NCBI GenBank assembly: GCA_024278645.1
Contig: JAJRST010000585.1
Location: 1-6,093 of the forward strand
Direction of reading: 5' to 3'
DNA: 6,093 nt
Source: a bacterium
GTDB lineage: Bacteria; Zhuqueibacterota; Zhuqueibacteria; Residuimicrobiales; Krinioviventaceae
The position numbers and the translations under genes are program-made. The notes beneath the pieces were generated by a model that saw only the letters and a program-made list of their open reading frames with translations, did no database searches and was not told the origin of the DNA. Below are positions 1 through 5,536 of the stretch, in pieces (the stretch's first letter is position 1; every line of letters starts with the position of its first letter).

Positions 1-770
1 CGAAACCATACATCATAATGCACGCGAAAGCGTTCCATGCTTTGCTGGTGCCGATTCAGCATGTATTCGAGCGCCTTTTGACTGAATATCTCGCGGCGCT
101 CCTCTTCGGGCAGTGATTTATAAGCATCGCCTTCCTTGGCGATTATTTGCCGAGCCAGGTCAACGAGATAGCGGCCATGATAGCCTTCTTCGGGCACCGG
201 CGTCTCCTCGCCCAACTCGGACATGTATCGCGCGCTCAACGAGGCGCCGAGCAGTTGAATCTGCCGGCCGGCGTCGTTCACATAATACTCTCTCTTGGCC
301 ACATAGCCGGCCGCGTTAAAGAGATTGGCCAGCACATCGCCGACGCTGGCGGCGCGGGCGCTCACCACGTTCAAGGGGCCGGTCGGGTTGGCGCTGACGA
401 ATTCGAGCTGGATACGTTCGCCCTTGCCGGCATCGCTCTTGCCATAGTCCTCACCTTGCTCAAGGATGTCAAGGATCGCCTGCTGCAGGCAGGTCGGGGC
501 CAGGTAAAAGTTGATAAATCCGGGTCCGGCAATCTCTATTTTTTTGATGTAAAAAGGATCGATCTCAAAATGATCGACGATGTCCCGGGCGATCGCCCTG
601 GGCGCCTTTTTGGCGATTTTAGCGAGCATCATGGCCACTGTGGTGGCAATATCGCCAAAATTTTCCTGTTTCGGCTTTTCCAGGGTCAGGAGACGATCAT
701 CGTCGATGTCAAACCCCAGTTTTTCAAGCGTCGTCTTTAGCGTCGTCTTTATATGTTGTTGCGGCGTCAT
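1..770 (-). CDS. argS: Arginyl-tRNA synthetase, N-terminal 256 residues (3' end outside window)
   Basis: Class I synthetase that charges tRNA-Arg with arginine in the cytoplasm. Seen: an ArgS N-terminal domain (about residues 1-92) with the ENFGDIATTVAM block at 36-47 and AGPGFINFYLA at 81-91, then GEDYGKSDAGKGERIQLEF leading into the catalytic block VSANPTGPLNVVSARAA at 125-141, and YYVNDAGRQIQLLG shortly after. The order and content match ArgS throughout. Oddity: the HxGH active-site signature expected after TGPL reads NVVS (134-137), in an otherwise intact frame. The start is the ATG at 770, with AAGGA at 776-780 five bases upstream; the next in-frame Met lies inside the conserved domain. 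The gene overlaps the rsfS end by 47 bp, suggesting translational coupling. The anticodon-binding domain and any KMSKS-like loop lie beyond position 1. Identity is very sure; unusual catalytic chemistry is not shown. Confidence 0.96.
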   Translation of the reverse strand, partial: MTPQQHIKTTLKTTLEKLGFDIDDDRLLTLEKPKQENFGDIATTVAMMLAKIAKKAPRAIARDIVDHFEIDPFYIKKIEIAGPGFINFYLAPTCLQQAILDILEQGEDYGKSDAGKGERIQLEFVSANPTGPLNVVSARAASVGDVLANLFNAAGYVAKREYYVNDAGRQIQLLGASLSARYMSELGEETPVPEEGYHGRYLVDLARQIIAKEGDAYKSLPEEERREIFSQKALEYMLNRHQQSMERFRVHYDVWF

Positions 771-1116
771 CACTTTCCTTTATTTCTGTTATCGGTGCAT
801 CTCCCCATAACCGTTCCAGGCTGTAAAATTCGCGGGCCTCTCGTTTAAAGATGTGCACCACGACGTCGACAAAATCGAGCAAAAGCCAGTTGCTCGCCGC
901 CGTCCCCTCCGTATGCCAGGGTTTAATGCTCTGGTAAACAAGTTGTTCTTTAATGTGCTCCATAATGGCTTTTGCCTGTACATCCACCTCAACGCTGCAG
1001 ATAACGAAAAAGTCGGTGATGGACGTCAGGCCGCGCAAATCCTGGATAATGATGTTCTCGCCTTTTTTCTCCAGGATAAGATGAGCCACAGTAGCAGCCA
1101 ATTGTTGAGCTTTCAA
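724..1116 (-). CDS. rsfS: Ribosomal silencing factor RsfS (Iojap/YbeB family)
   Basis: RsfS binds ribosomal protein uL14 on the large subunit and blocks subunit joining when nutrients are short (family knowledge). Seen: 130 residues with the family signature blocks DLRGLTSITDFFVI (26-39), a WLLLDFVDVVVHIF stretch near 77-90, and REFYSLERLWGDAP (about 95-108). The start is TTG at 1116: AAGGG at 1124-1128 sits seven bases upstream and no ATG fits the conserved N-terminus. After the family's usual end (WGDAP) there is an extra acidic tail of about 20 residues ending KDDAKDDA, whose DNA is also the start of argS. A loop that usually reads like GNSD is here VEVD (42-45). It follows the GT9 gene by a 64-bp gap. 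Other bacteria often place rsfS with nadD; here it is paired with argS instead. Identity is very sure. Confidence 0.95.
   Translation of the reverse strand: MKAQQLAATVAHLILEKKGENIIIQDLRGLTSITDFFVICSVEVDVQAKAIMEHIKEQLVYQSIKPWHTEGTAASNWLLLDFVDVVVHIFKREAREFYSLERLWGDAPITEIKESDDAATTYKDDAKDDA
727..750. repeat. Perfect 12-bp tandem duplication inside the rsfS/argS overlap
   Basis: On the plus strand AGCGTCGTCTTT occurs twice in immediate succession (727-738 and 739-750). Because its length is a multiple of three, neither overlapping gene is shifted: on the minus strand it reads KDDA-KDDA at the end of RsfS and KTTL-KTTL in the first helix of ArgS. It looks like a simple slippage duplication. Confidence 0.95.
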
Positions 1117-1123
1117 AGTATTG

Positions 1124-1128
1124 CCCTT
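1124..1128 (-). promoter_or_regulatory. Ribosome binding site setting the TTG start of rsfS
   Basis: AAGGG on the minus strand lies seven bases before the TTG at 1116. No ATG or GTG fits the conserved RsfS N-terminus, so this site decides the start. Confidence 0.7.
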
Positions 1129-1180
1129 GTTTGAATGAACATGTTTTTAGGGTCAAATATATGATTTTTATGGATTATTT

Positions 1181-2251
1181 TCAAGACAAAGATTTGCGGA
1201 GCAGGTGCGTCGCTGCCGTCAACACCGCTTGCGGCGGTATGTCCGACATACATTTAAAGTGCTTTTTGGGACATGTGCGTCGCCCCACATGCGTGCACGG
1301 TCGACAGGCCAGCCGCTCATTTTCAATGACCATGTTTTGCTCGCCCACCGGGAAAAAGCCGAGTTCCCGCACCGTGGGCCCGAAAATCGCCGCCGTGGGT
1401 TTGCCCAGCGCCGTGGCCAGGTGCATGAGCCCGGAATCGTTGGTCAGCGCCATAGCCGCCCTGTTCAGCGCACACGCCGATTGCATGAGGTTCAGTTGGC
1501 CGGCGACGTCAATGGCGGCGCCGCCGAGGGATTGGTTGATTTTGGCCGTCAATTCGGCGTCCCGGGCGTCGCCGATCAAGAGAATTTGCGCGTCAAAATC
1601 GTGCATCAGGCGTCCGGCGACGACGGCAAAATTTTCATGCGGCCAACGTTTCGTCGCCACACTGGCTCCCGGCGCCATGCAGACGGTCCGTTCCGCCCGC
1701 CAGCCTTGGCGTCGCAAGAGGTCGTCCACCTGCTTTTGAACAGCGGCATCCGGGAAAAATTCCAGCCCCTGTCCGTCGTCGGCGACGCCAAAATCGGCGA
1801 CGGCGTCGATGTAGCGACGGTACACCGGCCGCACCCGCCGGTACAGATTCCAGCCGAACTTTACCAGCAGAAATCGCCGAAACTTGTATTTTCGCACCTT
1901 GACGATGCGGGCGCCAAGGCGCCGCAAAAACCCGCTGCGGAAATTGTTGTGAATGTCGACGACGAGATCGTAGCCCTTGGCGCGCAGCTCGCGGCGAAGT
2001 GTTTTCATCGCGGAACGGCCCTGCTTCGTATCCAGGGTAAAAATCGTATCGAGGTGCGGATTTGTGCGCAGCAGATCGGCAAATTGCGACTTGACGACAA
2101 AGTCGATTGTTGCTTCGGGAAAACGCCGCCGCAGGCTGCGAATCAAAGGCGAGGCGAGCAGAATGTCCCCGATGGAGCTGAGGCGAATGACAAGAATTTT
2201 TTGCGCGTTCTTTTTCATATCGGTAAAGTGCGGCATGACCATTTCCTGCAT
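1181..2251 (-). CDS. Glycosyltransferase family 9 protein (ADP-heptose:LPS heptosyltransferase-like)
   Basis: GT9 enzymes move a sugar, classically ADP-heptose, onto the lipopolysaccharide core at the inner face of the cytoplasmic membrane. Seen: N-terminal Rossmann half starting KILVIRLSSIGDILLASPLI, whose SIGD aspartate matches the family's catalytic base (about residue 29); the central MAPGASVATKRWPHENFA donor-binding block; TNDSGLMHLATALGKPTAAIFGPT near the C-terminal third; and a cysteine-rich end (CRPC, TCPKKHFKCM, then IPP) common in GT9. Full-length at about 356 residues. Starts are ambiguous: ATG 2251 has AGGA six bases upstream, ATG 2236 has AGGA seven upstream, ATG 2218 has no ribosome site, and an upstream in-frame TTG lies at 2269. 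It follows a UXS gene and precedes rsfS. Whether the donor is ADP-heptose or another nucleotide sugar cannot be read from sequence alone, so no waa symbol is given. Confidence 0.92.
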   Translation of the reverse strand: MQEMVMPHFTDMKKNAQKILVIRLSSIGDILLASPLIRSLRRRFPEATIDFVVKSQFADLLRTNPHLDTIFTLDTKQGRSAMKTLRRELRAKGYDLVVDIHNNFRSGFLRRLGARIVKVRKYKFRRFLLVKFGWNLYRRVRPVYRRYIDAVADFGVADDGQGLEFFPDAAVQKQVDDLLRRQGWRAERTVCMAPGASVATKRWPHENFAVVAGRLMHDFDAQILLIGDARDAELTAKINQSLGGAAIDVAGQLNLMQSACALNRAAMALTNDSGLMHLATALGKPTAAIFGPTVRELGFFPVGEQNMVIENERLACRPCTHVGRRTCPKKHFKCMSDIPPQAVLTAATHLLRKSLS

Positions 2252-2404
2252 GACTCGTCCTGCCTCCAAGGCTCGAAAGAAGTAAAACTTTGAATCCTGG
2301 CGGCGCGGGAATCAAGATTGCAAAATAAAAATAGCCGGGCCGCCTGCGACCTGAATCTTGTCAAGCTAAACCGCAATTTGGAATCGAAATTCGGCCCCTG
2401 CTTT
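2252..2404. other. Spacer between UXS and GT9 genes, no clear signal
   Basis: This 153-bp stretch is the longest gap in the minus-strand gene run. It holds an imperfect inverted repeat (CCGCAATTT at 2371-2379 against AAATTCGG at 2387-2394, one base bulged) followed on the minus strand by only three T, too weak to call a terminator. A TTGACA lies on the minus strand just downstream of it, but no -10 hexamer sits at the right distance. Plus-strand reading frames through it are extensions of antisense shadows. Confidence 0.5.
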
Positions 2405-3343
2405 TTATTCTGCAAACAGCTTTTTATAATAATCGATCGTCCGTTTCAGTCCATCTTCAATCGGCACTTTGGCTTCCCAGTTCAGCAGTTTTTTGGCCAG
2501 CGTGGTATTGGGCTGCCTCACCTTGGGGTCGTTCACCGGCAGCGGCTCGGCAACCAGCGAGCTCTGGCTGCCGGAGAGCTTGATGACCATCTGCGCCATT
2601 TCTTTTATGGTCATTTCGTGCGGGTTGCCAATATTGACCGGATCGTGATAATCGGACATCATCAGGCGATAGATGCCTTCGATCAAATCCTCCACATAGC
2701 AGAAGCTTCTCGTTTGCGAGCCGTCGCCGAAAATGGTGAGCGGTTCATTGCGCAGCGCCTGCGGTATAAAGGTCGGAATGGCGCGGCCGTCGCTGGGCCT
2801 CATGCGCGGGCCGTAGGTGTTGAAAATTCTGACAATGTGCGTATTCACTTTTTGGTAGCGGTGGTAGGCCATGGTCATGGCTTCGGCGAAGCGTTTTGCC
2901 TCATCGTAGACGCCGCGCGGGCCGACCGGGTTGACGTTGCCCCAATAGCTTTCCTCCTGGGGGTGTTGCAATGGATCGCCGTAAACCTCGGAGGTGGAAG
3001 CCAGCAAAAAACTGGCGCTTTTTTCCATGGCCAGCCCCAGGGCTTTGTGCGTTCCCATGGCCCCCACTTTGAGCGTATGAATCGGCAACTGCAAATAATC
3101 CAAGGGACTTGCCGGCGATGCAAAATGCCAGACATAGTCGACGGCGCCGGCGATGAAAATATAATCGGTTACATCATGTTTTATGAATCTGAAATTCTCG
3201 CCCTGGAGGTGCTCAATGTTGCCGATATTTCCGGTGATGAGATTGTCCATGGCAATGACATAATGCCCCTTGTTTAAAAGATACTCGCACAAATGCGAGC
3301 CTAAAAAGCCAGCGCCTCCGGTCACTAATGAACGAGGTTGCAT
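2405..3343 (-). CDS. UDP-glucuronate decarboxylase (UDP-xylose synthase), extended SDR family
   Basis: Converts UDP-glucuronate to UDP-xylose with bound NAD+, in the cytoplasm, supplying a pentose donor for surface glycans. Seen: 312 residues with the NAD-binding GGAGFLGSH at 9-17, the UXS-typical [16 protein letters not shown] (73-88), TSEVYGDP (117-124) with the active-site Thr/Ser-Glu region, [17 protein letters not shown] (135-151) carrying the YxxxK pair Tyr146/Lys150, and [15 protein letters not shown] in the C-terminal half. This motif set separates UXS from the related dTDP-glucose 4,6-dehydratases and GalE epimerases. ATG at 3343 has AGGAG seven bases upstream. There is no N-terminal membrane anchor, as usual for bacterial soluble UXS. 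No UDP-glucose dehydrogenase gene, which would make its substrate, is in the window. It lies 63 bp after the polyprenyl synthase with no terminator between. Confidence 0.94.
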   Translation of the reverse strand: MQPRSLVTGGAGFLGSHLCEYLLNKGHYVIAMDNLITGNIGNIEHLQGENFRFIKHDVTDYIFIAGAVDYVWHFASPASPLDYLQLPIHTLKVGAMGTHKALGLAMEKSASFLLASTSEVYGDPLQHPQEESYWGNVNPVGPRGVYDEAKRFAEAMTMAYHRYQKVNTHIVRIFNTYGPRMRPSDGRAIPTFIPQALRNEPLTIFGDGSQTRSFCYVEDLIEGIYRLMMSDYHDPVNIGNPHEMTIKEMAQMVIKLSGSQSSLVAEPLPVNDPKVRQPNTTLAKKLLNWEAKVPIEDGLKRTIDYYKKLFAE

Positions 3344-3406
3344 AATTGCTCTCCTATTTGGTTACGTAGACGGGTCCAATGGCAGGGCAACTTGAGGCTG
3401 AAACAA

Positions 3407-4381
3407 TTAATTGTCGCGATGGGTCGAGTAATGAACCAGTTCGACAAGGCTTTGTTTTGTATCGGATCCCGGGTATTCATCAAGATAGTTTAGAGCCTTT
3501 GTCGTATAATCTTTTACCAATTCTTTCGAGTATTCCACACCACCCTGCACTTTAGCAAAATTGATGATATAATCGATTTGATCGTCCGTTTCAACGCCTC
3601 GTTCCAGCATCTCGATGATTTTTCTCTTTTCACCGTCGCCGGCATTGGCAAGGGCGCGAATAAGCGGCAAGGTCACTTTGCCTTCGCGTAAATCGTTGCC
3701 CGTCGGTTTGCCCAATTTGCTCTCATCGCCCAAATAATCCAAAAGATCGTCCATAATCTGAAAAGCGATGCCATAGTTCCAGCCGAATCGTTCCATCCTG
3801 GTCAACGCTTCGTCATCCTTGTTCACGGACAGGACGCCAAGCTGGCATGAGGCGCTGAAAAGAGAGGCCGTCTTTTTCGAAATCAGGTCAAAATAGTCGG
3901 CCTCGTTGATATGCGAACTTGTTGCAAAAGCGATTTGCAACAATTCGCCTTCGGTGATCAACTCGGCCGCCGCTGCCAGTATGGCCACGGCTTTTGTATC
4001 ATTTAAATCCACGATGCTTGCCAACGTTTTTGAGAACAACAGATCGCCAATGAGAATAGAGAGTTTGTTGTCCCAAATATCATTGATTGTGCGAGAGCCG
4101 CGGCGCAAGTTCGATTCATCGACGACATCATCGTGCACCAACGTGGCTGTATGAAACAGCTCAACAACTATACCGGCGTTCATTGACTTTTGCGTTAATG
4201 GGCCATGTAATTTAGCGGTGAGGAAAACCAGCAGGGGGCGAAGCCGCTTGCCTCGTTTTCCGGCGACATAACGAATAACCTGCTCGACAAGAGGAACCGT
4301 TGAATGAAATCGTGCTTCAAATTCTGATTCAAACTTTTCAAAGTATTCCGATACCGGCGCGGCGATCTCTGTAATTTCCAC
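3407..4381 (-). CDS. Long-chain trans-polyprenyl diphosphate synthase (IspB/HepT-like)
   Basis: Adds isopentenyl diphosphate units to an allylic primer, giving the side chain of respiratory quinones or a related long prenyl chain. Seen: 324 residues; GKRLRP at 44-49; first aspartate-rich motif DDVVD at 84-88 followed by LRRG; GDLLF at 112-116; KKT at 169-171; second aspartate-rich motif DDLLD at 211-215; and KPTGNDLREGKVTLP after it. The residue five before the first motif is Ala79, within FHTATLVHDD. A small residue there is typical of medium/long-chain enzymes, whereas short-chain (FPP/GGPP) enzymes have bulky aromatics, so an octaprenyl- or heptaprenyl-type product is inferred; exact length is unknown. 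The start is GTG at 4381 with AAAGGG six bases upstream. It is the first gene of the minus-strand run, with a promoter about 60 bp before it. Confidence 0.93.
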   Translation of the reverse strand: MEITEIAAPVSEYFEKFESEFEARFHSTVPLVEQVIRYVAGKRGKRLRPLLVFLTAKLHGPLTQKSMNAGIVVELFHTATLVHDDVVDESNLRRGSRTINDIWDNKLSILIGDLLFSKTLASIVDLNDTKAVAILAAAAELITEGELLQIAFATSSHINEADYFDLISKKTASLFSASCQLGVLSVNKDDEALTRMERFGWNYGIAFQIMDDLLDYLGDESKLGKPTGNDLREGKVTLPLIRALANAGDGEKRKIIEMLERGVETDDQIDYIINFAKVQGGVEYSKELVKDYTTKALNYLDEYPGSDTKQSLVELVHYSTHRDN

Positions 4382-4387
4382 AAAAAT

Positions 4388-4393
4388 CCCTTT
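4388..4393 (-). promoter_or_regulatory. Ribosome binding site setting the GTG start of the polyprenyl synthase gene
   Basis: AAAGGG on the minus strand lies six bases before GTG 4381. No in-frame ATG is near, and the protein from this GTG has the length expected for the family. Confidence 0.7.
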
Positions 4394-4439
4394 GGACTAA
4401 ATTTTTATTAATACACGACATATCTTTATTAGAGATTTC

Positions 4440-4468
4440 AATTTAGTAATTAAAAGAATCTATGTCAA
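4440..4468 (-). promoter_or_regulatory. Sigma70-like promoter for the minus-strand operon
   Basis: On the minus strand a perfect TTGACA (4463-4468) is followed after 17 bases by TAAATT (4440-4445, four of six matches to TATAAT) in AT-rich DNA. Transcription would start near 4433, giving a leader of about 50 bases before the GTG at 4381. It could drive the polyprenyl synthase, UXS, GT9, rsfS and argS genes together, since no clear terminator separates them. Confidence 0.55.
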
Positions 4469-4493
4469 CATTTATGTATCTGAATAATTTCCA

Positions 4494-4522
4494 TTTTCAA
4501 ACTCGCAATTCTCTTGTAACAT
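4494..4522 (+). promoter_or_regulatory. Weak candidate promoter for the lipoprotein gene
   Basis: TTTTCA (4494-4499) and TAACAT (4517-4522) are separated by 17 bases; each matches the sigma70 consensus at four of six positions. It points toward the gene starting at 4593 and would leave a leader of about 65 bases. Such a match is common by chance in AT-rich DNA. Confidence 0.22.
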
Positions 4523-4592
4523 TAAAGCTCTGTCCACGTACACAAAAAAAGTTACGTAATATCATTGCCGACAATTTCAGGAAGATTTTAAG

Positions 4593-5384
4593 ATGTTGAA
4601 AAACATATCTTTATTGTCGTTCACTGTCGCACTCGTCGCCTGCTCCATGGCCGTCGGCGGCTCCATAACCCGCGAGTTTAATAAAACATACGAGTTTGAC
4701 GGCGACCGGGTGAGCGTTAAAACCGTAAACGGAAAAATTTTCATCGAATCCTGGGACGAGGATGCCGTCGATGTCAACGCGGAAATCGAGGTTCGCGCTT
4801 CCAGCAAAAGTCTGGCGCGAGACTATCTCGACAACATTGAAATCATCGTTCGACAACGCGGCGACAAGATGTCGATCAAGGTCGAGCAGCCGCGCGAACG
4901 TGGCGGCGATTTTATGGATTGGATATTCGGATCGGGAAAGCCGAATGTGACGGTGAACTTTTGGATTAAAGTCCCGGAACAGACGGATGTCGAAGCCTCG
5001 TCGGTCAACGGGTCGGTGGAGGCGGTCGCTATCGTGGGGCAGGCGTCCATTCATACGACAAACGGAAAAATTATCGCCGAGGAGATTACCGGGCCGGTTC
5101 GCGCCAGTACGACGAACGGCAGAATATTCGTGGACATCAAGTCCAGCGAGCTTGAAGACGAGATCGATCTCCATACCGTCAACGGCAGCATAAAATTAAT
5201 CGTCGACCGGGACATCGAGGCCGACGTGGACATCTCAACCGTCAACGGCTCAATCTCCACCGACTTTCCTCTTGAAGTGCAAGGCAAGTGGGGGCCAAAA
5301 CAGGTTCGCGGCGAAATCAACGGTGGGGGGCCGCTCATCAAACTTGAAACCGTCAACGGCAGCATTTCCATACGCACACATTAA
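4593..5384 (+). CDS. DUF4097-type repeat lipoprotein, putative outer-membrane beta-solenoid
   Basis: Function unknown. Seen: 263 residues beginning with a short signal peptide (MLKNISLLSFTVALVAC) whose LVAC fits a lipobox with Cys17 as the lipidated residue; Ser18 at +2 suggests sorting to the outer membrane. The mature part carries an Asn-Gly motif again and again (Asn at 46, 139, 157, 175, 197, 218, 243, 255), mostly as TVNGSI or TTNGKI, with 18-22-residue spacing from 139 to 218. This rhythm is typical of DUF4097/putative-adhesin proteins predicted to fold as stacked beta-strand rungs. A less repetitive segment (about 60-130) contains GGDFMDWIFGSGKP. ATG 4593 has AGGAAG eight bases upstream. 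It is divergent from the polyprenyl synthase gene and followed at once by a terminator, so it is probably monocistronic. No sigma/anti-sigma genes flank it, though such proteins are sometimes found beside them. Confidence 0.85.
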   Translation: MLKNISLLSFTVALVACSMAVGGSITREFNKTYEFDGDRVSVKTVNGKIFIESWDEDAVDVNAEIEVRASSKSLARDYLDNIEIIVRQRGDKMSIKVEQPRERGGDFMDWIFGSGKPNVTVNFWIKVPEQTDVEASSVNGSVEAVAIVGQASIHTTNGKIIAEEITGPVRASTTNGRIFVDIKSSELEDEIDLHTVNGSIKLIVDRDIEADVDISTVNGSISTDFPLEVQGKWGPKQVRGEINGGGPLIKLETVNGSISIRTH

Positions 5385-5401
5385 TTCGGATGCATCATTT
5401 C

Positions 5402-5433
5402 GGCGGAATCCCTTTCATGGTTCCGCCTTTTTT
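5402..5433 (+). terminator. Intrinsic terminator after the lipoprotein gene
   Basis: GGCGGAA (5402-5408) pairs perfectly with TTCCGCC (5421-5427), with a further CC/GG pair possible inside the 12-base loop, and six T follow directly (5428-5433). It begins 18 bases after the stop codon of the lipoprotein gene and separates it from pepD. Confidence 0.9.
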
Positions 5434-5468
5434 AACGCCATATTTTTTCAAATCAGTGTAGACTTTTC

Positions 5469-5497
5469 TTGCTATTCAATATCCCTCGTTGTATATT
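5469..5497 (+). promoter_or_regulatory. Sigma70-like promoter for pepD
   Basis: TTGCTA (5469-5474, four of six) and TATATT (5492-5497, five of six) are separated by exactly 17 bases, downstream of the terminator and upstream of the pepD ribosome site. The leader would be about 30 bases. Confidence 0.55.
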
Positions 5498-5524
5498 TGC
5501 TCAAATTTCAATAACTACTGGCGC

Positions 5525-5532
5525 TAGGAGGT
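5525..5532 (+). promoter_or_regulatory. Strong ribosome binding site of pepD
   Basis: TAGGAGGT is a near-complete complement of the 16S rRNA 3' end and lies four bases before ATG 5537 (five from the GGAGG core). It fixes the start and predicts efficient translation. Confidence 0.85.
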
Positions 5533-5536
5533 CATA

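Noticed and set aside
147..740. Plus-strand open frame of 197 codons opposite argS
   Set aside because: Antisense shadow; the minus strand encodes unmistakable ArgS across the same bases.
1117..1180. Possible promoter for rsfS (TTGACC in the AT-rich gap)
   Set aside because: No -10 hexamer at 16-18 bases from it; the gap is short and reads as an operon spacer.
1205..2293. Plus-strand open frame of 362 codons opposite the GT9 gene
   Set aside because: It mirrors a well-recognised GT9 gene, has no recognisable domain and is rich in Arg/His/Gly as expected for antisense of GC-rich coding DNA.
2306..2364. Inverted repeat CAAGATT / AATCTTG in the UXS-GT9 spacer as a terminator or attenuator
   Set aside because: Only seven base pairs with a loop near 40 bases and no T run at the stem end on either strand.
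2318..3277. Plus-strand open frame of 319 codons opposite the UXS gene
   Set aside because: Antisense shadow of UXS, which has all its catalytic motifs; the plus-strand product matches no family I know.
4611..5174. Minus-strand open frame of 187 codons within the lipoprotein gene
   Set aside because: No ribosome site or recognisable domain; the plus strand has a signal peptide, repeats and a terminator.
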